Assembly (NCBI RefSeq): GCF_001028665.1
Contig: NZ_CP011504.1
Coordinates: forward strand, 1,302,001-1,366,000
DNA length: 64,000 nucleotides
Direction: 5' to 3'
Source of the DNA: Burkholderia pyrrocinia
GTDB taxonomy: Bacteria; Pseudomonadota; Gammaproteobacteria; Burkholderiales; Burkholderiaceae
Shown here in pieces: positions 27,719-37,215 of this stretch. The notes below the pieces were generated by a model, which was not told the origin of the DNA, ran no database searches, and worked only from the letters and a program-made list of their open reading frames with translations. Position numbers and translations under genes: made by a program. Each line of letters opens with the position of its first letter. The first letter of the stretch is position 1.

Positions 27719-30316
27719 ATGATGAATACCGCCAACCGCAAACCCCTGCCCGGCACGTCGCTGGACTATTTCGACGCGCGCGCCGCGGTCGAAGCGATCG
27801 CACCCGGCGCCTACGACACGCTGCCGTACACGTCGCGCGTGCTCGCCGAGAACCTCGTGCGCCGCTGCGATCCGGCGCTTCTCGCCGAGTCGCTGAAGCA
27901 GATCATCGAGCGCAAGCGCGAACGCGACTTCCCGTGGTTCCCGGCGCGCGTGGTGTGTCACGACATCCTCGGGCAGACGGCGCTCGTCGATCTCGCCGGC
28001 CTGCGCGACGCGATCGCGGACGGCGGCGGCGACCCGGCGAAGGTGAACCCGGTCGTGCCCGTGCAGTTGATCGTCGATCACTCGCTCGCCGTCGAATGCG
28101 GCGGCTTCGATCCGGACGCGTTCGCGAAGAACCGCGCGATCGAGGATCGCCGCAACGAGGATCGCTTTCACTTCATCGAGTGGACCAAGAAGGCGTTCGA
28201 GAACGTCGACGTGATCCCGCCGGGCAACGGCATCATGCACCAGATCAACCTCGAGAAAATGTCGCCGGTGATCCAGGCGCAGGATGGCGTCGCGTATCCG
28301 GACACCTGCGTCGGCACCGACAGCCACACGCCGCACGTCGACGCGCTCGGCGTGATCGCGATCGGCGTCGGCGGGCTCGAAGCGGAGAACGTGATGCTCG
28401 GCCGCGCATCGTGGATGCGCCTGCCCGACATCGTCGGCGTCGAGCTGACCGGCAAGCGCCAGCCCGGCATCACCGCGACCGACATCGTGCTCGCGCTGAC
28501 CGAGTTCCTGCGCAAGGAAAAGGTGGTCGGCGCGTACCTGGAATTCCGCGGTGAAGGCGCGGCGAGCCTTACGCTCGGCGATCGCGCGACGATCTCGAAC
28601 ATGGCGCCCGAATACGGCGCGACGGCCGCGATGTTCTTCATCGACGGCCAGACGACCGACTACCTGCGCCTCACCGGCCGCAGCGACGAGCAGGTGAAGC
28701 TCGTCGAGACCTATGCGAAGGCGGCGGGCCTGTGGGCCGATACGCTGAACAATGCGCAATACGAGCGCACGCTGACGTTCGACCTGTCGAGCGTCGTGCG
28801 CAACATGGCCGGCCCGTCGAACCCGCACAAGCGGCTGCCGACGTCGGATCTCGCCGCGCGCGGGATCGCCGGCCAGTGGGAAGAGAAGGCGGGCGAGATG
28901 CCCGACGGCGCGGTGATCATCGCCGCGATCACGAGCTGCACGAACACCAGCAACCCGCGCAACGTGATCGCGGCAGCCTTGCTCGCACGCAACGCGAACG
29001 CGCGCGGCCTCGTGCGCAAGCCGTGGGTGAAGAGCTCGCTTGCGCCGGGCTCGAAGGCGGTCGAGCTGTACCTGGAAGAAGCGAACCTGCTGCCGGAACT
29101 CGAGAAGCTCGGCTTCGGCATCGTTGCGTTCGCGTGCACGACCTGCAACGGGATGTCGGGCGCGCTCGACCCGAAGATCCAGCAGGAGATCGTCGATCGC
29201 GACCTGTACGCGACGGCCGTGCTGTCCGGCAACCGCAACTTCGACGGCCGCATCCATCCGTATGCGAAGCAGGCGTTCCTCGCGTCGCCGCCGCTCGTCG
29301 TCGCGTATGCGATCGCCGGCACGATCCGTTTCGACATCGAGAAGGACGTGCTCGGCCACGACCAGGATGGCGAGCCGGTCACGCTGAAGGACATCTGGCC
29401 GACCGACGATGAGATCGATGCGATCGTCGCGTCGAGCGTGAAGCCCGAGCAGTTCCGCAAGGTCTACGAGCCGATGTTCGCGCGGAGCGCCGATGCGGGC
29501 GAGCGCGCGGCGCCGCTGTACGACTGGCGGCCGCAGAGCACGTACATCCGCCGTCCGCCGTACTGGGAAGGCGCGCTGGCCGGCGAGCGCACGCTGCAGG
29601 GGATGCGCCCGCTCGCGGTGCTCGGCGACAACATCACGACCGACCACCTGTCGCCGTCGAACGCGATCCTGCTGGACAGCGCGGCCGGCGAATACCTCGC
29701 GAAGATGGGCCTGCTGGAAGAGGACTTCAACTCGTACGCGACGCACCGGGGAGACCACCTGACCGCGCAGCGCGCAACCTTCGCGAACCCGACGCTGATC
29801 AACGAGATGGCGGTCGTCGACGGCGCGGTGAAGAAGGGCTCGCTCGCGCGCGTCGAGCCGGAAGGCAAGGTCATGCGGATGTGGGAAGCGATCGAGACGT
29901 ACATGAACCGCAAGCAGCCGCTGATCGTCGTTGCCGGCGCCGACTACGGCCAGGGCTCGTCACGCGACTGGGCCGCGAAGGGCGTGCGGCTCGCGGGCGT
30001 CGAGGCGATCGCCGCCGAAGGGTTCGAGCGGATCCACCGCACGAACCTGATCGGGATGGGCGTGCTGCCGCTCGAGTTCAAGCCCGGCACGAACCGGACG
30101 ACGCTCGGCATCGACGGCACCGAGACCTTCGACGTGATCGGCGAGCGCAAGCCGCGCGCCGACCTGACGCTCGTGATTCACCGCAGGAACGGCGAGCGTG
30201 TCGAGGTGCCGATGACGTGCAGGCTCGATACGGCCGAGGAAGTGTCGATCTACGAAGCCGGCGGCGTGCTGCAGCGCTTCGCGCAGGACTTCCTCGAATC
30301 GTCGCAGGCGGCCTGA
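27719..30316 (+). CDS. acnD: 2-Methylcitrate dehydratase, Fe/S-dependent (AcnD)
   Basis: An 865-residue aconitase-like enzyme that dehydrates 2-methylcitrate together with PrpF, replacing PrpD. The [4Fe-4S] cysteines lie in ITSCTNTSNPRN and ACTTCNGMSG, and GADYGQGSSRDWAAKG marks the swivelling C-terminal domain. Length is right for AcnD. Two adjacent ATGs (27719, 27722) are possible starts and the ribosome site is weak, suggesting modest translation or coupling. It ends 24 bases before prpF. Confidence 0.94.
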   Translation: MMNTANRKPLPGTSLDYFDARAAVEAIAPGAYDTLPYTSRVLAENLVRRCDPALLAESLKQIIERKRERDFPWFPARVVCHDILGQTALVDLAGLRDAIADGGGDPAKVNPVVPVQLIVDHSLAVECGGFDPDAFAKNRAIEDRRNEDRFHFIEWTKKAFENVDVIPPGNGIMHQINLEKMSPVIQAQDGVAYPDTCVGTDSHTPHVDALGVIAIGVGGLEAENVMLGRASWMRLPDIVGVELTGKRQPGITATDIVLALTEFLRKEKVVGAYLEFRGEGAASLTLGDRATISNMAPEYGATAAMFFIDGQTTDYLRLTGRSDEQVKLVETYAKAAGLWADTLNNAQYERTLTFDLSSVVRNMAGPSNPHKRLPTSDLAARGIAGQWEEKAGEMPDGAVIIAAITSCTNTSNPRNVIAAALLARNANARGLVRKPWVKSSLAPGSKAVELYLEEANLLPELEKLGFGIVAFACTTCNGMSGALDPKIQQEIVDRDLYATAVLSGNRNFDGRIHPYAKQAFLASPPLVVAYAIAGTIRFDIEKDVLGHDQDGEPVTLKDIWPTDDEIDAIVASSVKPEQFRKVYEPMFARSADAGERAAPLYDWRPQSTYIRRPPYWEGALAGERTLQGMRPLAVLGDNITTDHLSPSNAILLDSAAGEYLAKMGLLEEDFNSYATHRGDHLTAQRATFANPTLINEMAVVDGAVKKGSLARVEPEGKVMRMWEAIETYMNRKQPLIVVAGADYGQGSSRDWAAKGVRLAGVEAIAAEGFERIHRTNLIGMGVLPLEFKPGTNRTTLGIDGTETFDVIGERKPRADLTLVIHRRNGERVEVPMTCRLDTAEEVSIYEAGGVLQRFAQDFLESSQAA

Positions 30317-30340
30317 TCGGGTCACATTGAGAACACAGAC

Positions 30341-31534
30341 ATGGCTCACATTCCTCAAATCAGGATTCCCGCGACCTATATCCGCGGCGGCACCAGCAAG
30401 GGCGTGTTCTTCCGGCTGCAGGACCTGCCCGACGCGGCGCAGGCGCCGGGCGCCGCGCGCGACGCGCTGCTGCTGCGCGTGATCGGCAGCCCCGATCCGT
30501 ACGGCAAGCAGATCGACGGGATGGGCGGCGCGACGTCGTCCACCAGCAAGACGGTGATCGTGTCGAAGAGCACGCGGCCCGGCCACGACGTCGACTACCT
30601 GTTCGGTCAGGTCGCGATCGACAAGGCGTTCGTCGACTGGACCGGCAACTGCGGCAACCTGTCGGCGGCGGTCGGCCCGTTCGCGATCAGCGGCGGCCTC
30701 GTCGATCCGGCGCGCGTGCCGCGCGACGGGGTCGCGACCGTGCGGATCTGGCAGGCGAACATCGGCAAGACGATCGTCGCGCACGTGCCGGTCACGAACG
30801 GCGCGGTGCAGGAGACGGGCGACTTCGAGCTGGACGGCGTCACGTTCCCGGCCGCCGAAGTGCAGCTCGAATTCATGGACCCGGCCGCCGAGGAAGACGG
30901 CGCGGGCGGGTCGATGTTCCCGACCGGCAACCTCGTCGACGATCTCGCGGTGCCAGGCGTCGGCACGCTGAAGGCGACGATGATCAATGCGGGGATCCCG
31001 ACGATCTTCGTCGAGGCGGAGGCGATCGGCTACACGGGCACCGAGCTGCAGGACGCGATCAACGGCGACGCGAAGGCGCTCGAGAAGTTCGAGACGATCC
31101 GCGCGCACGGCGCGCTGCGCATGGGGCTGATCGATACGCTCGACGAAATCGCGACGCGGCAGCACACGCCGAAGATCGCGTTCGTCGCGAAGCCGGCCGA
31201 CTACGTCGCATCGAGCGGCAAGCGCGTGAACGCGGGCGACGTCGACCTGCTGGTGCGCGCGATGTCGATGGGCAAGCTGCACCACGCGATGATGGGCACG
31301 GCGGCGGTCGCGATCGGCACGGCCGCGGCGATTCCCGGCACGCTCGTCAATCTGGCGGCGGGCGGCGGCGAACGCAACGCGGTGCGCTTCGGGCATCCGT
31401 CGGGCACGCTGCGCGTCGGCGCGGAAGCGCAGCAGCAGGAGAACGGCGAGTGGACCGTCACGAAGGCGATCATGAGCCGCAGCGCACGCGTGCTGATGGA
31501 AGGCTGGGTGCGGGTGCCGGGCGACGCGTTCTGA
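30341..31534 (+). CDS. prpF: AcnD-accessory cis-trans isomerase PrpF
   Basis: A 397-residue member of the DapF-like PrpF family. It opens IRIPATYIRGGTSKGVFF and contains GNCGNLSAAVGPFA and AIGTAAAIPGTLVN, the usual family blocks. PrpF isomerises the AcnD product (trans- to cis-2-methylaconitate). Fourth and last gene of the operon, closed by a strong terminator 49 bases later. Confidence 0.94.
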   Translation: MAHIPQIRIPATYIRGGTSKGVFFRLQDLPDAAQAPGAARDALLLRVIGSPDPYGKQIDGMGGATSSTSKTVIVSKSTRPGHDVDYLFGQVAIDKAFVDWTGNCGNLSAAVGPFAISGGLVDPARVPRDGVATVRIWQANIGKTIVAHVPVTNGAVQETGDFELDGVTFPAAEVQLEFMDPAAEEDGAGGSMFPTGNLVDDLAVPGVGTLKATMINAGIPTIFVEAEAIGYTGTELQDAINGDAKALEKFETIRAHGALRMGLIDTLDEIATRQHTPKIAFVAKPADYVASSGKRVNAGDVDLLVRAMSMGKLHHAMMGTAAVAIGTAAAIPGTLVNLAAGGGERNAVRFGHPSGTLRVGAEAQQQENGEWTVTKAIMSRSARVLMEGWVRVPGDAF

Positions 31535-31582
31535 CGCGTGCCGGTTCCGGCGTGCCGACCGGTACGCGCGCTGGTTACCCCG

Positions 31583-31619
31583 ATCCCTGCGAAGCGGATT
31601 CCGCCGCGCAGGGATTTTT
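31583..31619 (+). terminator. Rho-independent terminator of the prp operon
   Basis: Arms ATCCCTGCG and CGCAGGGAT enclose an inner GCGG/CCGC pair; TTTTT follows directly. It lies 49 bases after prpF. Confidence 0.88.
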
Positions 31620-31717
31620 CGTTTGACGCGCGCATGACGGACGCGATCCGGTGCGCCACGCACGGGACCGGAATCCGTACCGGAGCGCGGACACCGGTCG
31701 ACTGCAAAGCATGAGGC

Positions 31718-31889
31718 CAGCGTAAGCGCTAAAGCGCTAACGCTGATCGACCGCAAAGCATGGGACCCGCGTAAGCGCTAAAGCGCCAACGCGGGTCGAC
31801 CGCCGTGGGGATGGAGTAAGCGCTGAAGCGCTAACTCCATCCAGCCACGCCATGGGATCAGCGTAACCGCTAAAGCGGTAACGCTGATC
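31718..31889 (+). repeat. Four tandem hairpins with a common core and covarying stems
   Basis: Hairpins lie at 31718-31745, 31764-31797, 31809-31842 and 31856-31889. Each has an outer stem ending GT...AC and an inner stem AGCGCT/AGCGCT around a 2-base AA or GA loop, separated by single unpaired A residues. Outer stems differ yet pair: CAGCGT/ACGCTG, GACCCGCGT/ACGCGGGTC, GGATGGAGT/ACTCCATCC and GATCAGCGT/ACGCTGATC. The fourth inner stem is ACCGCT/AGCGGT, changed on both sides. Linkers share CGCAAAGCATGGGA-like sequence. The last hairpin ends 3 bases before the AGGAG of the CoA-transferase gene, so it forms that gene's leader. Confidence 0.9.
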
Positions 31890-31903
31890 GACAGGAGAAT
31901 CGC

Positions 31904-32956
31904 ATGCCGCTTGATGCGCCGCTTTCCGGCATCCACATCGTCGAATTCGAAGGTCTCGGCCCCGGCCCGCTCGCAGGCTGGATGCTCGCCGGGATGGGCG
32001 CGCGGATCACGCTGATCGCGCGCCCGTCCGGCCGCACGAGCGCGCCGGACGCGCTGCGGGGCCGCGACGGCGACCTGCTGCGCGAAGGCAAGACGATCGT
32101 CGAGCTCGACCTGAAAACGCCGGCCGGTCGCGACGCGGCGCTCGAACTGATCGCGCAGGCCGACGCGCTGATCGAGGGGCTGCGGCCCGGCGTGATGGAG
32201 CGGCTCGGCCTCGGGCCCGAGGATTGCGCGCGCCGCAACCCGAAGCTCGTGTATGGGCGGATGACCGGCTGGGGCCAGCACGGCCCGCTCGCGGCCGCGG
32301 CCGGGCACGACCTGAACTACGTCGCGCTGACCGGGCTGCTGTCGCTGTCCGCGCCGCGCGACGGCCGGCCGGGCCTGCCGCCGACCGTCGTCGGCGATGC
32401 GGGCGGCGCGCTCGGGCTCGCGTTCGGGATCGTCTGCGCGCTGTTCGACGTGCGCGGCGGCGGGCCGGGGCGCGTGGTCGACGGCGCGATCGTCGACATC
32501 GTATCGATGCTCGGTTCGCTTGCGCTGTGGGCGCGCGCGAACGGGCAACTCGACGGCACGCAGCCGAGCCTCTTTCACGACGCGCCGTTCTACGACGTGT
32601 ATCGCTGCGCGGACGGCGAATGCGTGACGATCGGCGCGCTCGAACCGCCGTTCTATACGCTGCTGGTCGAACGGCTCGGGCTCACCGACGTCGATCCGGC
32701 GTCGCAGTACGACCGCGCGCACTGGCCCGCGCTGAAGGCGCGTTTCGCCGACGTGTTCGCGCAACAGCCGTCCGCGCACTGGCGCGCGCTGCTGGAGGGC
32801 ACCGACGCGTGTTTTGCGCCGGTATTGAGCGTGGCCGACGCGGCCGCGCATCCGCACAACGCGGCACGCGGGATCTACCGGATCGACGAGAACGGCAACG
32901 TGCGGGCGCGCGTGGCGCCGCGTTTCCTGCCGCTGACGGGCGGTGGGGCTGAGTAG
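31904..32956 (+). CDS. CaiB/BaiF CoA-transferase family protein (alpha-methylacyl-CoA racemase-like)
   Basis: A 350-residue family III CoA-transferase. LSGIHIVEFEGLGPGPLAGWMLAGMGA opens it. The catalytic-aspartate region is AAAGHDLNYVALTGLLSL, whose GHDLNY is the usual signature of alpha-methylacyl-CoA racemases. Such enzymes invert 2-methyl-branched acyl-CoAs or exchange CoA between acids. Placed after the propionate genes, it may help degrade methyl-branched fatty acids that feed propionyl-CoA, but it has its own hairpin-rich leader after a terminator. AGGAG precedes the ATG. Confidence 0.88.
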   Translation: MPLDAPLSGIHIVEFEGLGPGPLAGWMLAGMGARITLIARPSGRTSAPDALRGRDGDLLREGKTIVELDLKTPAGRDAALELIAQADALIEGLRPGVMERLGLGPEDCARRNPKLVYGRMTGWGQHGPLAAAAGHDLNYVALTGLLSLSAPRDGRPGLPPTVVGDAGGALGLAFGIVCALFDVRGGGPGRVVDGAIVDIVSMLGSLALWARANGQLDGTQPSLFHDAPFYDVYRCADGECVTIGALEPPFYTLLVERLGLTDVDPASQYDRAHWPALKARFADVFAQQPSAHWRALLEGTDACFAPVLSVADAAAHPHNAARGIYRIDENGNVRARVAPRFLPLTGGGAE

Positions 32957-33074
32957 GCGTGTCGAACTTCACGGCTCGAGAGCGAATTCGGTATCGCCTG
33001 TATGGCACCGTAAATCGTGCTGAATATGGTGCTAAATAAAGTACAATGGAAATTCGATCGAACAAGGAGCGGAC

Positions 33075-33323
33075 ATGCCCCACACCATCCTGGCCAGCGT
33101 GACGGCGAGCGTCTCGGAGTTGAAGCGGAACCCGATGGGAACCGTGGCGGCGGGAGAGGGCTTCCCGGTCGCGATCCTGAATCACAACGAACCCGCGTTC
33201 TATTGCATCCCGGCGAAGACATGGGAGGCGATGGTCGAACGTCTTGAAGATATCGAAGACAACGCGCTGGCCGACTCGCGCGCCAAGGAGAAAGCCGTCA
33301 AGGTCAAGCTGAATGACCTTTGA
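33075..33323 (+). CDS. Antitoxin, StbD/Phd-RelB type
   Basis: An 82-residue antitoxin. The N-terminal part, ILASVTASVSELKRNPMGTV...FPVAILNHNEPAFYCIP, is the Phd/YefM-like DNA-binding and dimer fold of StbD. The acidic-basic tail (LEDIEDNALADSRAKEKAVKVKLNDL) should wrap the toxin. AAGGAG stands before the ATG, behind an AT-rich promoter with TACAAT near 33040. Its stop overlaps the toxin start by 11 bases, typical of coupled pairs. Confidence 0.88.
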   Translation: MPHTILASVTASVSELKRNPMGTVAAGEGFPVAILNHNEPAFYCIPAKTWEAMVERLEDIEDNALADSRAKEKAVKVKLNDL

Positions 33324-33594
33324 GCTCGCCTTTCTCGAAGCTGCGTTGAAGGAGTGGAAGAAGCTCGATCGCACCGTTCGTGATCAGTTCAAGGCCAGGC
33401 TCGCCGAACGGCTCGAGAATCCTCGCATTCCATCGGCGAAGCTGCACGGTCATCCGGACCGCTACAAGATCAAGCTGCGCAGTGTCGGCTATCGCCTCGT
33501 GTACGAAGTGCGTGATTCGGAGGTCGTCGTACTGGTTGTCGCGGTGGGCCGTCGCGAGCGCGATGCGGTCTATCTCGCCGCAATGAAACGCTAG
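33313..33594 (+). CDS. RelE/StbE-type toxin
   Basis: A 93-residue RelE-fold mRNA interferase. FELAFLEAALKEWKKLD opens it; LHGHPDRYKIKLRSVGYRLVYEV and VAVGRRERDAVYLAA are the usual RelE strand and tail. It would cleave mRNA at the ribosome when the StbD-like antitoxin is lost. It overlaps the antitoxin gene by 11 bases. A complete pair with no visible damage. Confidence 0.88.
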   Translation: MTFELAFLEAALKEWKKLDRTVRDQFKARLAERLENPRIPSAKLHGHPDRYKIKLRSVGYRLVYEVRDSEVVVLVVAVGRRERDAVYLAAMKR

Positions 33595-33650
33595 CGCGAC
33601 ACGCGCCGCGTGTTCGGCGTTCTCTCAGTGACCTCGGGCCGGGCGGCCGC

Positions 33651-34094
33651 TCAGGCCGTTTCCTCCGGCATATCCGGCACCTTGCCGTCGCCGACGCGGT
33701 TGATCGTGCCTTGCGCGATCGCGACGAGCCGCTCGTGATCGCCGTCGATGACGAACACATGACACTGGCAGGTCGCCTGGTGCCGGCCTGCGTAGACGAG
33801 CTTCGCGCGGGCGACGAGCGTGCCGTTCACGGCCGGCCGCAGATAGTTGATCTTGTATTCGGCGGTGATCACGCGCGGGCCGAGCACGAGCGCGCCGGCG
33901 AACGTCAGCGCGTTGTCGGCGAGATAGCTGATGACGCCGCCGTGCACGAAACCGTGCTGCTGCCGCAGTTCGTCGCGCACGTGCAGGCACAGCGACACCT
34001 CGTTGTCGCCGATATGCATCAGCTCCGTGCCCAGCAGCATGCTGAACGGTTGCGCACGCAATGCGCCGCGTGCGTGGTCCGTGATGTCGGTCAT
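33651..34094 (-). CDS. PaaI-family hotdog thioesterase
   Basis: A 147-residue hotdog-fold protein. The catalytic segment QQHGFVHGGVISYLADNALTFAG has the HGG motif and following acidic residue of PaaI-type thioesterases, which hydrolyse phenylacetyl- and related acyl-CoAs. RVITAEYKINYLRPAV is the second core strand. GAGGAAAG lies before the ATG. Single-gene unit converging on the toxin pair; substrate unknown. Confidence 0.88.
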   Translation of the reverse strand: MTDITDHARGALRAQPFSMLLGTELMHIGDNEVSLCLHVRDELRQQHGFVHGGVISYLADNALTFAGALVLGPRVITAEYKINYLRPAVNGTLVARAKLVYAGRHQATCQCHVFVIDGDHERLVAIAQGTINRVGDGKVPDMPEETA

Positions 34095-34399
34095 CGACTT
34101 TCCTCGAAATGAGTGCCCGCTTGCGCTGAACTCTAGGAAGGGGGCTGCGGATAAGCAAGGAAATTCGTCCGCGTTACCTGCAATTGCCGGCGCGATGCGA
34201 CGCGATTATTGCGTCGAACGCGGGAGTTGTCCTTGTTTGCGGGCGATTCGGCGGGAATGCGCGAGCGATGCGCGTCACGGGCCCGCGTCGCCGGCCGCAC
34301 GTCACCGGCCGCACCTGAGTACCCGCTCCTAAAGTCCGACGAAGAAATGCCGCTAATGCCGGGGCATTGCCACATCGTCCGCTCTCCAGGAATCTCCCC
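34095..34399. other. Non-coding region between thioesterase and chemoreceptor genes
   Basis: About 305 bases carrying divergent promoters. Its right end holds a sigma-28 promoter (34330-34356). No other feature stands out. Confidence 0.65.
34330..34356 (+). promoter_or_regulatory. Sigma-28 (FliA) promoter of the chemoreceptor gene
   Basis: TAAAGTCC-N11-GCCGCTAA agrees with the flagellar sigma-28 consensus TAAAGTTT-N11-GCCGATAA at every core position except two T-to-C changes at the end of the -35 and one A-to-C in the -10. It lies 43 bases before the ATG of a methyl-accepting protein, as expected for a chemotaxis gene. Confidence 0.8.
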
Positions 34400-36019
34400 A
34401 TGTTCGGAAAAATCAAGCTCGCGTCGGGTCTGCTCGGCGTGTTGACCGTGTTTTGCCTCTTCCTGTTCGCGATCGAAGCGCTCGGCTTCTGGGCGCTCGC
34501 GTCGACGCGCAGCGGCGTCGACGATCTGTCGAACGTCGCGATCGCGCAGGTCAACTCGGCCAACCAGGCGACCGAGCACCTGCTCGACGCGCGCATCAAC
34601 CTGTCGCGCGCCGGCACGCGGATGGTGCGCGGCGGCCCGAAGCCGGAAGACATCATCCGCCATGCCGGCGCTTCGCTTGCCGAAGCGGACAAGGCGTTCG
34701 CCGCGCTGACGGCCGCGCAGCCGGTCGACGACACGAACCGCGCGCGCGTCGCGGCGCTCGCCGAGCGCTATCGCGCGCTGCGCGGCGCGCTCGGCGAACT
34801 CGTGCAGTTCCTCGACGCCGACAACATCCAGGCGTTCCTCGACCAGCCGACGCAAGGCATCCAGGACGCCTACATCGCCGAACTGCATCGCTTCGCCGAA
34901 TACGGCAGCGCATCGAGCCGCACGGCGCTCGACACGATCGACGGCGGCATGCTCTGGTTCAAGTCGGTCGGCATCGCGCTGCTGGTGGCGATGCTCGCGG
35001 CGAGCGCGGCGATCTACGCAGCCGCGCGGCGCGCGGTCGTCGCGCCGCTGGACGAGGCCGGCCGCCACTTCGAGCGGATCGCGCAGGGCCGGCTCGACGA
35101 AGCCGTGCGGGCGGGCGGCGTGTTCGAGATCGACCGGATGCTGCGCGGCCTCGCCGCGATGCAGACGAGCATCGCGGGCACCGTGCGCACGGTGCGCCAC
35201 GCGTCCGATGCGATCCACCTCGGCGCGGGCGAGATCGCGGGCGGCAACGCCGACCTGTCGGCGCGCACGGGCACGCAGGCCGCCTCGCTCGAGGAAACGG
35301 CCGCGAGCATGGAGGAATTGACCGCGACCGTCCGGCAGAACACCGACAGCGCCCGCGCGGCCAGCGCGCTGGCCGACGCGGCGCTCGAAGCGACGGGCCA
35401 CGGCGGCGGCGTGGTCGACAGCGTGATCGACCGGATGCGCGGCATCGCGCAGAGCTCGGGGCGGATCGCGGAGATCATCTCGGTGATCGACGGCATCGCA
35501 TTCCAGACCAACATCCTCGCGCTGAACGCGGCGGTCGAGGCCGCACGGGCCGGCGAACAGGGGCGCGGCTTCGCGGTCGTCGCGGGCGAAGTGCGCTCGC
35601 TCGCGCAGCGCAGCGCGCAATCGGCGAAGGAGATCAAGGCGCTGATCGAGGATTCGGTCGCGCAGATCAACGGCGGCGCGGAACTCGTCGAGCGCGCTGG
35701 CGAAGCGATGCGGACGGTGTCCGCGTCGATCACGCGCGTCGTGCAGACGATGTCCGAGATCACCGCGGCGTCGGTCGAGCAGAGCGTCGGGATCGAGCAG
35801 GTGAACCAGGCCGTCACGCAGATGGATCAGCTGACGCAGCAGAACGCGGCGCTGGTCGAGGAAGTCGCGGCGGCGGCCGCGTCGCTGAACGACCAGACCG
35901 CGCACCTGATGCAGGCGGTGTCGGTGTTCGAACTGGGCGATGGACGTGCCGCACGCGGCGAACGCGCGGCGCCGTCGTTCGCCGACGCGGGTTACGAGCC
36001 GGCCGGCAGCGCCGCGTAG
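34400..36019 (+). CDS. Methyl-accepting chemotaxis protein
   Basis: A 539-residue receptor. A first membrane segment (residues about 10-32), a periplasmic four-helix-bundle region of about 160 residues, and a second segment (about 190-212, [20 protein letters not shown]) lead to a HAMP domain. The signalling domain contains the hairpin tip [20 protein letters not shown] and the methylation helices. No C-terminal CheR-binding pentapeptide is seen. It senses an unknown small molecule and signals through CheA/CheW. Start at 34400 follows AGGAAT; an upstream ATG lies beyond the likely transcript start. The last 28 bases overlap the convergent epimerase gene. Confidence 0.92.
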   Translation: MFGKIKLASGLLGVLTVFCLFLFAIEALGFWALASTRSGVDDLSNVAIAQVNSANQATEHLLDARINLSRAGTRMVRGGPKPEDIIRHAGASLAEADKAFAALTAAQPVDDTNRARVAALAERYRALRGALGELVQFLDADNIQAFLDQPTQGIQDAYIAELHRFAEYGSASSRTALDTIDGGMLWFKSVGIALLVAMLAASAAIYAAARRAVVAPLDEAGRHFERIAQGRLDEAVRAGGVFEIDRMLRGLAAMQTSIAGTVRTVRHASDAIHLGAGEIAGGNADLSARTGTQAASLEETAASMEELTATVRQNTDSARAASALADAALEATGHGGGVVDSVIDRMRGIAQSSGRIAEIISVIDGIAFQTNILALNAAVEAARAGEQGRGFAVVAGEVRSLAQRSAQSAKEIKALIEDSVAQINGGAELVERAGEAMRTVSASITRVVQTMSEITAASVEQSVGIEQVNQAVTQMDQLTQQNAALVEEVAAAAASLNDQTAHLMQAVSVFELGDGRAARGERAAPSFADAGYEPAGSAA

Positions 36020-37101
36020 GCGGTGGCGAGATGGTAGGGCGTCGTCGACGGCAGGTCGGCGCGCGACACCTGCCCGTCCGCCGTCTTGCACTCGAACCAG
36101 CCGCGCGGATGCAGGAAGCGCGCGGCGAAGCGCTCGATCTGCTGCGCGAGCGGCGCGGAGGCCGGCGTGCCGCCGTGCGTCGCGAGCGCGCGCAGGTACT
36201 CGGTCTGCGCCCAGATCCGCTGCGTGCCGTCGATGCACGCGCCTTGCGCATCAAGCGCCGCGCAGACGCCGCCCGTGTGCGCATCGACGCCGTATTGCTC
36301 CGCGAACGCGAATGCGCGCGACAGCGCGCCGGGGAGCCCGGTCTGCGCGAGCCGTGCGCCGGCCGCGTCGACCAGATAGAACCACTCGAATTGATGGCCG
36401 GGCTCGAAACGGTTGTCGGCCGCCCCGAGCGGCAGCTCGGCGACGCAGCCGGTTGCCGTGTCGACGAACGTGCGCTCGACGGCTTGCGCGGTGTTGAAGA
36501 GCGCATCGTCGAACGCCGCGTCGCCGAATGCGTCGGCGGCCGCGAGCCACGCTTCGGTCAGGTGCATCAGCGGATTCTGCAGCGCGCCGCTGCCGGATGA
36601 CGAGAAATCGGCGTGGCGCGCCGCATCGAGCAGCGCGTCGCCGCGGCGCGGCGCGAAGCGGTCCTGGATCAGCGCGGCGGTTTCCTCGGCCATCGTGCGC
36701 GCGGCGGCGTCGCCCGACGCCGCATGCCACGCGGCGCACGCGAACACGATGAAGGCGTGCGTATAGAGATCCTTGCTGGTATCGAGCGGCGCGCCGTGCG
36801 CGTCGACGCTGTAGATCCAGCCGCCGTGGCGCGCGTCGCGGAAGCGGCTGCACAGCGCGTCGAACAGCGTGGCTGCGTGCGCGGCGTCGCCGGCCTGCGC
36901 GAACACGAACAGTTGCCGCGCGCAGGCCATTGCGCGATAACGGGTGACGGGCAGCGGCGCGTGGGTGGCCGGATCGACGGCCTCGAACGGCAACTGCAAC
37001 GTGTGGTCGAACCCTGAACCCCGCCAGATCGGCAAGACGATGTGCGCGAAATGGTGGCGCAGCTGGGCGGCCTGGGCGGAAGCGGAGTCGGAAACGGACA
37101 T
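35992..37101 (-). CDS. AGE-family sugar epimerase/isomerase
   Basis: A 369-residue alpha/alpha-barrel protein of the N-acylglucosamine 2-epimerase / cellobiose epimerase / YihS family. Landmarks are [60 protein letters not shown] and [12 protein letters not shown] with the histidines expected at the active site. It would interconvert a hexose and its 2-epimer or ketose. I start at the ATG of MSVSDSAS at 37101; the open frame upstream has no support. Its stop lies inside the 3' end of the chemoreceptor gene. Confidence 0.85.
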   Translation of the reverse strand: MSVSDSASAQAAQLRHHFAHIVLPIWRGSGFDHTLQLPFEAVDPATHAPLPVTRYRAMACARQLFVFAQAGDAAHAATLFDALCSRFRDARHGGWIYSVDAHGAPLDTSKDLYTHAFIVFACAAWHAASGDAAARTMAEETAALIQDRFAPRRGDALLDAARHADFSSSGSGALQNPLMHLTEAWLAAADAFGDAAFDDALFNTAQAVERTFVDTATGCVAELPLGAADNRFEPGHQFEWFYLVDAAGARLAQTGLPGALSRAFAFAEQYGVDAHTGGVCAALDAQGACIDGTQRIWAQTEYLRALATHGGTPASAPLAQQIERFAARFLHPRGWFECKTADGQVSRADLPSTTPYHLATAYAALPAGS

Positions 37102-37215
37102 GACGGGGTTGAGCGCTTGGATCTGAACGTGTCGGCGCGGCCCGGAGGATCGGCGCGGCCGGGGCCAAGGATAAAACATTCCGCGCGACCGGCACAAAAA
37201 AAGGAGATAAAACCG

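Noticed and set aside
26363..29758. 1131-codon open frame antisense to prpC and acnD
   Set aside because: GC-rich shadow opposite highly conserved genes; composition is arginine/valine/histidine-rich with no domain or start signal.
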